From assembly GCA_030529425.1 (NCBI GenBank), contig JAUMWX010000002.1:186001-250000 (forward strand): a DNA stretch of 64,000 bases. Reading direction: 5' to 3'. The translations under genes were made by a program, and so were the position numbers. Source of the stretch: Tissierellia bacterium. GTDB lineage: Bacteria; Bacillota; Clostridia; Tissierellales; Peptoniphilaceae. Positions 24,529 through 30,378 of this stretch are shown here, one piece after another; position 1 is the first letter of the stretch; each line of letters begins with the position of its first letter. The notes below the pieces were generated by a model, which was not told the origin of the DNA, ran no database searches, and saw nothing but the letters and a program-made list of their open reading frames with translations.

Positions 24529-24909
24529 TTACATCTCTTTTTTTTGTTCTCTTATAATTTCATCAAGTCTCATTAATGTTAAAATTGCGTTTGCAATCTC
24601 TTCCTTCAATTCTTCTTTTTTATTTGATAATGCTTTTTTTGAAATTGATGATTGTATCTCTTCCAAATTAGATATAGTTGTTAATATCTCTTTGTCCGTT
24701 TCATTAGTATCTTGACTTTCTGAAATCTCTATACGACTAACAGGAACTATTAATACTGAATTCTCATTGTAATCTAACAATGATGCATAAGCTTTAAATC
24801 CGTTCTCACTTTTTCTAAAACTTAATTCGCTAATTTTTTTAAATTTTATTCCGTTAAAAGTTACACTTCTTTCATTCGATAAATATTCTTTTGCTTCGTT
24901 TACATTCAT
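24529..24909 (-). CDS. Early phage protein, unknown
   Basis: 126 residues from ATG 24909, with GGTGAT about 6 nt upstream. The N-terminal half appears beta-rich (SVTFNGIKFKKISELSFRKSENGFKAYASLLDYNENSVLIVPVSRIEI). The C-terminal half is a long helix (LTTISNLEEIQSSISKKALSNKKEELKEEIANAILTLMRLDEII). No family recognised. It lies second in the rightward-to-leftward early operon, 5 nt beyond the small membrane protein gene. Confidence 0.7.
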   Translation of the reverse strand: MNVNEAKEYLSNERSVTFNGIKFKKISELSFRKSENGFKAYASLLDYNENSVLIVPVSRIEISESQDTNETDKEILTTISNLEEIQSSISKKALSNKKEELKEEIANAILTLMRLDEIIREQKKEM

Positions 24910-24914
24910 TTTTA

Positions 24915-25094
24915 TCACCAATTTTTATAAGCCCAGTAAAAAAGGATCATTGCTGGGATTGCTAGTGCCTCTCCGCCGACTGCCGTATAACCCCTTTCGA
25001 GTGTCGCAGTATAATTCAATATTGTCTGAACTACAGAAAGTAGCACAAGCTGCATCAAATAAATGTTGTCTGTCTTTCTTTTTATTTCTTTCAT
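24915..25094 (-). CDS. 59-residue two-span membrane protein shared by both prophages
   Basis: Two hydrophobic helices: residues about 11-29 (IYLMQLVLLSVVQTILNY) and 41-56 (ALAIPAMILFYWAYKNW). The joint ERGYTAVGGEALAIPA is also found as SRGYLAFGGEVIVIPA in the prophage 2 protein at 59042-59221, which has exactly the same length and ends YKNWK. Both lie early in the leftward operon near the excisionase-like gene. It has the ribosome site AAAGGAAGAAGGAAAG. The function is unknown; a membrane role during establishment or exclusion is inference. Too short for routine gene callers, but homology between two divergent phages supports that it is real. Confidence 0.78.
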   Translation of the reverse strand: MKEIKRKTDNIYLMQLVLLSVVQTILNYTATLERGYTAVGGEALAIPAMILFYWAYKNW

Positions 25095-25115
25095 CTTTCC
25101 TTCTTCCTTTCTTTT

Positions 25116-25460
25116 TTATGTTTTAGATCTAGCTTTTATTGCTTCACTCTTTATCGCTTCTTCAACTTCTTTAATGCTATAAAAAACCGTCTTCCCATCT
25201 AGCTGATACCTTTTTAGACCATGTCTTTCAAATTTATAGATCCTCTCCGGACTTAATTTGTACATCTTCAAAATTATCTTTTGTTTGACTAAATCTTGAC
25301 TGCCATATAATCTGATAACAGATAAATTATCAGATATGTTTTCTAACTCCTGTTCATCAAGCTTTTTAGATATTTCAAGAGTCTCTAAAACTTTGTTTGC
25401 GATTTCTTCTATCAATTCACTCGGATTTAACTGTATGCTTATCGGAGTACTAATATTCAT
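25116..25460 (-). CDS. MerR/excisionase-like DNA-binding protein
   Basis: 114 residues. A helical N-terminal part (PSELIEEIANKVLETLEISKKLDEQELE) precedes a winged-helix-like end: LSPERIYKFERHGLKRYQLDGKTVFYSIKEVEEAIKS. This has the helix, G-L-(K/P)-x-Y/R and K-x-x-F/Y-x-x-x-(D/E)-(V/I) pattern of MerR-type excisionases. It would control integration direction or early transcription. It lies after the Cro-like gene, the usual place in Firmicute phages. Confidence 0.7.
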   Translation of the reverse strand: MNISTPISIQLNPSELIEEIANKVLETLEISKKLDEQELENISDNLSVIRLYGSQDLVKQKIILKMYKLSPERIYKFERHGLKRYQLDGKTVFYSIKEVEEAIKSEAIKARSKT

Positions 25461-25507
25461 TTAATCACCTCCCTTTTTTCGTTATTTTGTCTAACATGTT
25501 GTACATT

Positions 25508-25699
25508 TTAGTTAAAAAAAATGTCTGTAATCTCCATTTCTAGAGCGTTAGCTAACGAAATAAGCGTAGAAGATTTTACATCCATTGCTTTTTGATTTTC
25601 TAGCGAACTTATTGTAGTCCTTGAAACCCCAGATTTTAGCGATAGTTCTTCTTGCGATATCCCCTTATTTTCTCTGACTTCTTTTAATTTGTTATTCAT
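25508..25699 (-). CDS. Cro-like XRE repressor
   Basis: 63 residues, a single HTH_3 domain: KLKEVRENKGISQEELSLKSGVSRTTISSLENQKAMDVKSSTLISLANALEME. The recognition helix is SRTTISSLEN. Divergent from the CI gene across a 130-bp control region carrying GTTGTACA-type sites, and also followed by such a site (25489-25505), so it is probably both regulated by and a binder of them. It is the first gene of the leftward early operon. Confidence 0.9.
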   Translation of the reverse strand: MNNKLKEVRENKGISQEELSLKSGVSRTTISSLENQKAMDVKSSTLISLANALEMEITDIFFN

Positions 25700-25829
25700 T
25701 ACTTCCTCCTATATGTCTAACCTGTTGTACATAGTTTACACCTCTATATTTTTTTTGTCAACCCTGTTGTGCGAAAAATTTGAAATATTGTACAATGTAT
25801 TGTACAATATTTTTAAGAAAGGAGTTGCT
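25700..25829. promoter_or_regulatory. CI/Cro divergent promoters and TGTACA operators
   Basis: Leftward: TTGACA-17-TAAACT (about 25734-25763) for the Cro operon. Rightward: TTGAAA-17-TACAAT near 25779-25807 for CI. Operators: ATATTGTACAATGTATTG contains two overlapping ATTGTACAAT palindromes lying on the CI spacer and -10. AACCTGTTGTACATAG near 25720 lies after the leftward start, and a third related copy, AACATGTTGTACATTT, sits at 25491-25506. The arrangement suggests CI autoregulation and repression of Cro. Confidence 0.82.
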
Positions 25830-26513
25830 ATGAATACTTTAGGTGATATTATAAAAAAATATAGACTAGCTAACAACTTATCAATGGATGATTTTGCAAC
25901 TCTTAGCGGACTTAGCAAATCTTATATTTCAATTTTAGAAAAAAATAAACACCCCCGTACGGGGAATCCTATTACCCCTACTCTTGAGACTTGCTATTCC
26001 GTTGCTAAAGGAATGAATTTAGATATTAATGATATTCTTGAACAAATTGGGGAACAATTAATAAAGGTTAATGTATCAGCTAAGTCAGACGAGATTGATT
26101 TAAATAAAATACCAGGAATAATTCCTTTACATAAATCAAGAAGAATCCCAATTCTTGGAGTAATAGCGTGTGGATCTCCAATTTGGGCAGAAGAGAATAT
26201 TGAAGGATATTTCATAATAGATAATATTATTGCAGCAGATTTTTCTTTGTATGCCAAGGGAGATAGCATGAAAGATGCAAACATTAATGACGGTGATTTA
26301 GTTTTTTTAAGAAGAACTCCGGATGTTGATGATGGATCAATAGCTGCTGTATTAATTGATAATGAAGCAACGCTTAAAAAAGTGTATAAAACAGATAATG
26401 AACTGATACTTCAACCTTGTAATTCATCTTACAAACCTCTTGTTATAACAAATGAACATGATGTTATGATTTTAGGTGAAATGGTAGGAGTGTATAGTGC
26501 AAGAAATAAATAG
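25830..26513 (+). CDS. CI-like phage repressor, HTH plus S24 peptidase
   Basis: 227 residues from ATG 25830 (AAAGGAGTT upstream). Residues 1-70 are an XRE domain (GDIIKKYRLANNLSMDDFATLSGLSKSYISILEKNK). After a linker comes a LexA/S24 domain: RIPILGVIACGSPIWAEENIEGYF with the autocleavage pair at Cys-Gly (instead of the usual Ala-Gly), the nucleophile Ser in YAKGDSMKDANI, and the general base Lys in EATLKKVY. It maintains lysogeny and is inactivated after SOS/RecA activation. The Cys-Gly substitution may change cleavage rate; this is unproven. Confidence 0.93.
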   Translation: MNTLGDIIKKYRLANNLSMDDFATLSGLSKSYISILEKNKHPRTGNPITPTLETCYSVAKGMNLDINDILEQIGEQLIKVNVSAKSDEIDLNKIPGIIPLHKSRRIPILGVIACGSPIWAEENIEGYFIIDNIIAADFSLYAKGDSMKDANINDGDLVFLRRTPDVDDGSIAAVLIDNEATLKKVYKTDNELILQPCNSSYKPLVITNEHDVMILGEMVGVYSARNK

Positions 26514-26561
26514 AGTTAATAAAGCTTCGTGCTTTAAATATATTTTTTATGGAGGAATGAT

Positions 26562-26900
26562 ATGAAGAAAAACAAATTGAGCTTAATAGCTCTAATACTA
26601 GGAGTTATATCTCTTGCGTTGATAAGTTCTGCCTTGTTCGGGAGTAGAGCTAATGGAGATGCTCAAAAAATAGGAGAAGCAATCGGAAAGGCTATCGTGC
26701 TTCCGTCTGCTATATGTACTTTTGTAGCTGTATTATTAAATGCTATAGGCTATTTTACTGTAAATAAAACTCTAACATTAATATCTGCAATTTTTTATGT
26801 ATTAGCTTTAGTATTAATGCCTTTATGGGGATTTTTAGGAATTCCTAGCATGATATTACAATTTATTGCATATAGCAAAATAAAGAAAGGTCTTGATTAA
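26562..26900 (+). CDS. Four-span membrane protein of the lysogeny module
   Basis: 112 residues, strongly hydrophobic: helices about 7-27, 48-66, 69-89 and 92-106, with polar turns GSRANGDAQKIGEAIGKA. Ribosome site GGAGGAATG. It lies between repressor and lipoprotein and is co-oriented with both, so it is likely expressed in the lysogen. Membrane and lipoprotein genes at this place in Firmicute prophages often provide superinfection exclusion; that is family and context knowledge, not shown by sequence. Confidence 0.78.
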   Translation: MKKNKLSLIALILGVISLALISSALFGSRANGDAQKIGEAIGKAIVLPSAICTFVAVLLNAIGYFTVNKTLTLISAIFYVLALVLMPLWGFLGIPSMILQFIAYSKIKKGLD

Positions 26901-26901
26901 A

Positions 26902-27528
26902 ATGAAAAAATTATTAGCATTATTTTTATCCGTTGTTGTAGTTTTATCGGCTTGCGGAAATGAAGATGAACTTGAAAAAGATTTAAAAAAAGAAAATGCG
27001 GAACTTAAAAGAGAAAATGAAGATTTGAAAAAAGAAAATGATAAATTAAAATCTTCACTTTCTGAATTTACAAATAAGGAAGAGCAAACAAAAAAGAAAG
27101 AAGAGAATGCTGAAAAGGCAGCTGCTCGAACAGAATTTAAAGTTGGTGAAACTTGGGAAGTTCCCGGAGAATGGAAATTAACAGTTACCGGTGCGGAAGT
27201 TTCTGAAGATAGAAATCAGTTTAGTAAAGATAATCCTGCTGAAGTCATTAAAGTTACTTATAGTTATGAAAATTTAGGACACAAAAAGACATTCCAAGAT
27301 TTATTTATGACACCTTCAACATGTATTGATGAGAAAGGAGAAATAGCATCCACATATCCTATCTCAACTAATCCGCCACACCCAACTCCTATAGGAGCTA
27401 AAACTGTAGATGCTCAAGAGGCATACGGACTAAACAATGCAAGTAAAACTGTGAAGATTATGTTTGAGAAAAGAGATAATAACAACGAAGAACATGTAGC
27501 AACTTTTATAGTTCCTGTAAATAAGTAA
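26902..27528 (+). CDS. Lysogeny-module lipoprotein with coiled coil and DUF4352-like domain
   Basis: 208 residues from ATG 26902. Signal peptide MKKLLALFLSVVVVLSAC with lipobox LSAC, then a charged coiled coil (residues about 25-70, LKKENAELKRENEDLKKEN) and a beta-sandwich-like domain FKVGETWEVPGEWKLTVTGAEVSED, EVIKVTYSYENLG, resembling DUF4352-type extracellular domains. It is held on the outer membrane face of the lysogen. Candidate superinfection-exclusion or surface-modifying protein. Prophage 2 has a different lipoprotein in the same slot. Confidence 0.85.
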   Translation: MKKLLALFLSVVVVLSACGNEDELEKDLKKENAELKRENEDLKKENDKLKSSLSEFTNKEEQTKKKEENAEKAAARTEFKVGETWEVPGEWKLTVTGAEVSEDRNQFSKDNPAEVIKVTYSYENLGHKKTFQDLFMTPSTCIDEKGEIASTYPISTNPPHPTPIGAKTVDAQEAYGLNNASKTVKIMFEKRDNNNEEHVATFIVPVNK

Positions 27529-27534
27529 GAAAAT

Positions 27535-27724
27535 ATATTAAAAGTAAATATTTCTACCGTGAGTAGACATTTGTCAAATATATTTAATGAAGGCGAATTA
27601 GATGAGAAACTGGTTATTGCAAAAAATGCAATAACCACTCAACATGGTGCAATAGCTGATAAAACACAAAAAAATAGAATCTGATTTTGATAAATTTACT
27701 AAAAGTTTGAAAGAAAAGAATTAA
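27535..27724 (+). pseudogene. RhuM-like gene remnant
   Basis: One frame reads NISTVSRHLSNIFNEGELDEK and then TTQHGAIADKTQKNRI to a TGA, recalling the N-terminal DNA-binding-like segment of RhuM/virulence-protein family members (x-VS-x-H-(L/I)-x-NI-(F/Y)-x-EGEL). The +1 frame then gives ESDFDKFTKSLKEKN, like the C-terminal end of the same family. Start codon and the middle are missing. Probably a deletion product left beside the integrase. Confidence 0.62.
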
Positions 27725-27751
27725 ATATAAAAAAGTCCCCTATTTCAAAAC

Positions 27752-27879
27752 GATATAACAAAAAAGCCCTTACCAGGTGAGAGTGGTAAGGACTTCAAAT
27801 GCGAGCATATTTCTATACTCTATGCGTACAACAAATAGATTATAACATATGCTCTTCTTATAATACAAGAAAGGAGCAT
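27752..27879 (+). promoter_or_regulatory. Integrase leader with alternative RNA pairings (copy 1)
   Basis: A hairpin CCTTACCA...TGGTAAGG near 27757-27791 is followed by segment A GAGCATAT (27803-27810), segment B ATATGCTC (27847-27854) and segment A' GGAGCAT (27873-27879), the last being the integrase ribosome site. B can pair with A (8 bp) or with A'. The latter extends to ATGCTC-TTCTT / AAGAA-AG-GAGCAT and would bury the ribosome site. The same three-part layout with changed bases precedes the prophage 2 integrase. Confidence 0.6.
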
Positions 27880-27885
27880 TTTTTT

Positions 27886-28995
27886 ATGGCAATTAAAAGC
27901 TACATAGATAAAGACGGAAAAAAGAAATATAAATTTAATGTATATTTGGGAATCGATCCTTTAACCGGCAAGAAGAAATACACAAATCGAAAAGGGTTTA
28001 CATCGGAAAAACAGGCAAAAATTGAGATCTCAAAACTTCAACTGGGGCTTCAAGAAATCAATAAAAAACAACCAACTTTTAAAATTGTTTATAGAGACTG
28101 GTTTGAAATTTACAAAGATACGGTGAAAGCTTCAACGCTTGCAAGAACAGAAGACGCATTTAGAGTTCATATTATCCCTACTTTTGGTGAATTCTTAATC
28201 GATAAAGTGACTATAAAACATTGTCAAGATTGGGTAAATAAAAAAGCTAAAGAAATAGTTAAATACAAAGAGTATTCGAATTATCTGAAGAAAGTTTTTT
28301 CTTTTGCGATTAGTCGCGGATACAGACAACATAATCCTTGTGACCATTTAATTTATCCTAAAATGATTGCTAAAAGGTCAAAAGATATTAATATAATTTG
28401 GACTAAAGATGAATTAAAGGCATTTCTAGATCTAGTAAAAAAAGAAAAAACATTAAAATGGTATGCTTTTTTTAGATTACTTGCATACACAGGAATACGT
28501 AGAGGTGAAATACTAGCCCTAGAATGGTCTGACCTGGACTTTAAGAATAAAGTCCTTACAATATCGAAAAGTCGTAAAAGAACTGCAAAAGGAGAAGTAA
28601 CCGGTGATACCAAAACTGGATCCGTAAGAGATGTCGCTATAGATGCTGAGACTTTAAAAATATTACTTGAGTGGCGAAAAAAACAATTACAAATTCAGGG
28701 AATACAAAAAATAATATTCACCAATTCAAAAAAAACTTATATATTATTAAATCACCCGCTAAAAGTATTAAATTCAATCATTGAAAAACATAATCTTAGA
28801 CCAATAGATATACACAGGTTTAGACACATCCATACCACTATGATGATACTATCAAATAAATCTGAAAACTCTTTAGGGGCTATAATGGAAAGATTAGGTC
28901 ACACTGATATAAAAACCACTATGAATATATATAATCACATTATGGATGAAGAAAAAGAAGAAATATTAAATAATTACCTGGAATATTTAAAATAA
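27886..28995 (+). CDS. int: Tyrosine-type phage integrase
   Basis: 369 residues from ATG 27886 (AAGAAAGGAGC upstream; a longer frame would include the leader structure). An N-terminal arm-binding domain (KSYIDKDGKKKYKFNVYLGIDPLTGKKKYTNRKGFTS), core-binding SAM-like domain (VYRDWFEIYKDTVKASTLARTEDAFRVHIIPTFGEF), and the catalytic domain with Arg in YTGIRRGEILALEWSDL, His-x-x-Arg in DIHRFRHIHTT, His in RLGHTDIKTTMNIY and the nucleophile Tyr in NIYNHI. It recombines the 18-bp site at 29120 with a tRNA 3' end. Confidence 0.95.
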   Translation: MAIKSYIDKDGKKKYKFNVYLGIDPLTGKKKYTNRKGFTSEKQAKIEISKLQLGLQEINKKQPTFKIVYRDWFEIYKDTVKASTLARTEDAFRVHIIPTFGEFLIDKVTIKHCQDWVNKKAKEIVKYKEYSNYLKKVFSFAISRGYRQHNPCDHLIYPKMIAKRSKDINIIWTKDELKAFLDLVKKEKTLKWYAFFRLLAYTGIRRGEILALEWSDLDFKNKVLTISKSRKRTAKGEVTGDTKTGSVRDVAIDAETLKILLEWRKKQLQIQGIQKIIFTNSKKTYILLNHPLKVLNSIIEKHNLRPIDIHRFRHIHTTMMILSNKSENSLGAIMERLGHTDIKTTMNIYNHIMDEEKEEILNNYLEYLK

Positions 28996-29016
28996 AAGTT
29001 GTCTGAAAAGTTGTCT
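28994..29016. promoter_or_regulatory. Candidate integrase arm-type sites of prophage 1
   Basis: AAAAGTTGTCT occurs twice in direct orientation, 12 bp apart, starting at the end of the integrase gene and about 110 bp before the core site. Position and paired spacing suit arm-type integrase binding sites. The matching left arm would lie outside the window. Confidence 0.5.
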
Positions 29017-29119
29017 ATTTTTTAAATAACATAGAACAAAGAGAAAAAAACAAATGCCGAAAATCACTAAAAATAGACATTTATCACTAAAGAAAGACTA
29101 AGAGAAAAAGAAAGATTAA

Positions 29120-29137
29120 TCCCCACCACCCGCACCA
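29120..29137 (+). other. att site between the two prophages (tRNA 3'-end copy)
   Basis: TCCCCACCACCCGCACCA, identical to 62458-62475. Read as a tRNA 3' end it gives T-loop end TC, T-stem CCCAC, acceptor CACCCGC, discriminator A and CCA. The expected partner GCGGGTG is common as the 5' start of tRNA-Leu in Firmicutes. A rho-independent terminator follows at once, as after a tRNA gene. Confidence 0.85.
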
Positions 29138-29151
29138 TAGAATAATTATTG

Positions 29152-29190
29152 ACGGCTTAAAACGGAAATTAACGGATTTAAGCCGTTTTT
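29152..29190 (+). terminator. Terminator after the inter-prophage att site
   Basis: ACGGCTTAAA...TTTAAGCCGT followed by TTTTTATTT on the plus strand. It would stop transcripts leaving prophage 1 (integrase) at the junction. Confidence 0.8.
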
Positions 29191-29248
29191 ATTTATATAA
29201 ATATTAACAAAAACTGTATAAACGGATATAAAGCGATACAAAAGGACA

Positions 29249-29268
29249 TTTTTGTAGTTTTTTTGTAG
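29249..29268. promoter_or_regulatory. Candidate integrase arm sites, left end of prophage 2
   Basis: TTTTTGTAG twice, 11 bp apart (29249-29257, 29260-29268). The right end of the same prophage has TGTAGC-T6-GTAGT (62402-62418). Shared half-sites at both ends of one element, near the att cores, are expected for integrase arm binding. Confidence 0.6.
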
Positions 29269-29281
29269 CTTTTTATTGCAG

Positions 29282-29425
29282 TCATTGTATAGTACTTAAC
29301 ACCTCTTTAACCTCAATCAGAATCCGTCTAAGCTGCTTAACATTAAGCAGCTTTAAATCTTCAACGATTTCATCTTTGAAAAATTTTTTCAACTCATTAA
29401 TAAAAAATTCTTTGTTGTATTTCAT
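29282..29425 (-). CDS. 47-residue helical protein at prophage 2 left end
   Basis: MKYNKEFFINELKKFFKDEIVEDLKLLNVKQLRRIL... ending EVLSTIQ, with ribosome site GAGGTGAT 5 nt before ATG. Wholly helical and amphipathic, no motif recognised. TTGACA lies at 29471-29476 and TATAAT near 29446-29451, spaced somewhat widely, suggesting its own promoter. It is the outermost gene of prophage 2, next to the arm sites, a place where morons and excision factors are found. The DNA carries an internal inverted repeat AAGCTGCTTA/TAAGCAGCTT within the coding part. Confidence 0.65.
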   Translation of the reverse strand: MKYNKEFFINELKKFFKDEIVEDLKLLNVKQLRRILIEVKEVLSTIQ

Positions 29426-29601
29426 GTAATCACCTCATTTGTATTATATAAAAGTTAGAAAAATAAAAACTGTCAAGGTTATTACGGAAATTTAGTTATT
29501 TCAATGGGTCTGTTTATTAATTTACCTGATATGGTAACAAGTGGGAAATGGCTATTTTGCCCATTTTAATAGTGTTTTGTATGCTATTTGTAAGTTGTTT
29601 T

Positions 29602-29793
29602 TTATGTTTTTCTTAACTCTTCTTTTCTTGTTTTGATCATATCTTCCAATTCTTCCAGGTCTTCAAGTGTCGCCTTATTTCTTATGAATGATCTTGCGGT
29701 CGAGCGATAACTTAAGTACTTTTTATGTTCTTTATTCTTTTCTATCCATTTTTTGTCCGCTTCTTTATTATATAAAGATTTTCTCTTTTTCAT
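29602..29793 (-). CDS. Conserved helical protein of the micropeptide unit (copy 2)
   Basis: 63 residues from ATG 29793, which follows GGGGGTAAAGAA; an upstream in-frame start would read through the preceding micropeptide's end region. Core YNKEADKKWIEKNKEHKKY, LSYRSTARSFIRNKATLEDLE, ELEDMIKTRKEEL, closely matching the prophage 1 protein at 17844-18053. Such conservation in two phages whose other genes mostly differ argues for selection on this small protein. Function unknown; being soluble and charged, it could be the partner or antidote of the two membrane peptides encoded upstream. Confidence 0.85.
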   Translation of the reverse strand: MKKRKSLYNKEADKKWIEKNKEHKKYLSYRSTARSFIRNKATLEDLEELEDMIKTRKEELRKT

Positions 29794-29800
29794 TCTTTCT

Positions 29801-29893
29801 TTACCCCCAAAATAATAAATATATCCCAACTATTATTATCACCAGTCTTGTTGTTTCTAAAATTAGAAATAGTATTTCTTTTTTGTTTTTCAT
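29801..29893 (-). CDS. Single-span membrane micropeptide MKNK (copy 2)
   Basis: 30 residues: MKNKKEILFLILETTRLVIIIVGIYLLFWG. A short basic start is followed by one transmembrane helix with Arg in the middle. The stop TAA lies inside the GGGGGTAA ribosome site of the next gene. Counterpart of 18055-18168 by start, topology, terminal Gly and stop/ribosome-site overlap, though the sequences differ in between. Confidence 0.62.
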   Translation of the reverse strand: MKNKKEILFLILETTRLVIIIVGIYLLFWG

Positions 29894-29937
29894 TGTATTA
29901 ATAGAACTAATATGATATTATCAAATTAGGTTAAGGC

Positions 29938-30054
29938 TTAAAGCCCTAACACTAATTTAATTACTGAAATCAGCGTTCCGATTTCAAGCATAAGCTTTGT
30001 AAGTTCTTGGACAATCTTACGAAGCTTTTTTATTTTCCGTTCTATTTTCCTCAC
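29938..30054 (-). CDS. Basic-hydrophobic micropeptide (copy 2)
   Basis: 38 residues if started at GTG 30054: MRKIERKIKKLRKIVQELTK then LMLEIGTLISVIKLVLGL. Basic first half, hydrophobic second half with LM-x-x-IGTLI, which recalls the LM-x-x-FGT-x-I core of small holin-like toxin peptides. GGGG abuts the GTG, so spacing is poor and the exact start is uncertain. As in copy 1, the peptide ends GL and its stop codon lies in a hairpin (AGGGCT-TTA-AGCCTT). Confidence 0.55.
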   Translation of the reverse strand: MRKIERKIKKLRKIVQELTKLMLEIGTLISVIKLVLGL

Positions 30055-30071
30055 CCCCTTTCTTTAATTAT

Positions 30072-30100
30072 ATATTATCATAGTATATGTACTATGTCAA
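30072..30100 (-). promoter_or_regulatory. Promoter with dyad operator for micropeptide unit (copy 2)
   Basis: Minus strand TTGACA, 17-nt spacer, TAATAT, with the perfect dyad CATAGTACATATACTATG at 30079-30096. Same architecture as at 18362-18390. It drives the unit independently of the phage late operon, whose holin gene ends 55 bp upstream. Confidence 0.85.
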
Positions 30101-30154
30101 GTGTTTTTTATAAAAATATTAAAAAAAGAGCGGATTTCTCCGCTCTTCTCAACT

Positions 30155-30361
30155 TTACTCAACTTCAGGAATGCCCGCAACGCTTGTTAATAGCGACAAT
30201 ACCCCCGCAAGTGCTGATGCACTTACAACCATTACCCAGTTTACCTCTTGCAAGACTGCACTAGTTCCTATGGTCGCTACTGCTGTTTGGGCGACCGTCT
30301 TAATCGCTCTAATCCCCGCTTTTTTGAACCATTCAGTTGTGAATATTTTCTTTTCTTTCAT
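30155..30361 (-). CDS. Phage holin, r1t-like family
   Basis: 68 residues: TTEWFKKAGIRAIKTVAQTAVATIG, VLQEVNWVMVVSASALAGVLSLLTSVAGIPE. The W-F-K-x-AG-x-RA-x-KT-x-AQT start and the LAG-x-LSLLTS-x-AG-x-PE end are diagnostic for r1t-type holins. Two membrane helices (about 17-36, 42-62). It forms the pore that lets the amidase encoded just upstream reach the wall. Confidence 0.95.
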   Translation of the reverse strand: MKEKKIFTTEWFKKAGIRAIKTVAQTAVATIGTSAVLQEVNWVMVVSASALAGVLSLLTSVAGIPEVE

Positions 30362-30378
30362 TTTCTTATTCTCCTATC

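Larger units (their letters stand above)
1..29137. mobile_element. Prophage 1 (left end outside window)
   Basis: A near-complete siphovirus prophage. Late genes run on the minus strand toward the left edge (lysis genes at the edge). The lysogeny genes (repressor, membrane protein, lipoprotein, integrase) are on the plus strand at the right. The right boundary is the 18-bp tRNA-end-like repeat at 29120-29137, which follows the integrase gene. The head is HK97-type, replication is by an HUH initiator, and packaging is probably cos-type. The left attachment site and the rest of the lysozyme lie outside the window. Several genes are decayed (methyltransferases, a ParB-like gene, a RhuM-like gene), so inducibility is uncertain. 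Confidence 0.93.

Noticed and set aside
29120..29137. tmRNA 3' end as origin of the att core
   Set aside because: The acceptor would have to start with GCGGGTG, whereas tmRNA genes start with GGG; tRNA-Leu fits better, but only the left flank can decide.
29426..29601. Additional tiny frames between the left-end gene and the micropeptide unit
   Set aside because: Frames of 15-21 codons on either strand lack ribosome sites and show no counterpart in prophage 1.
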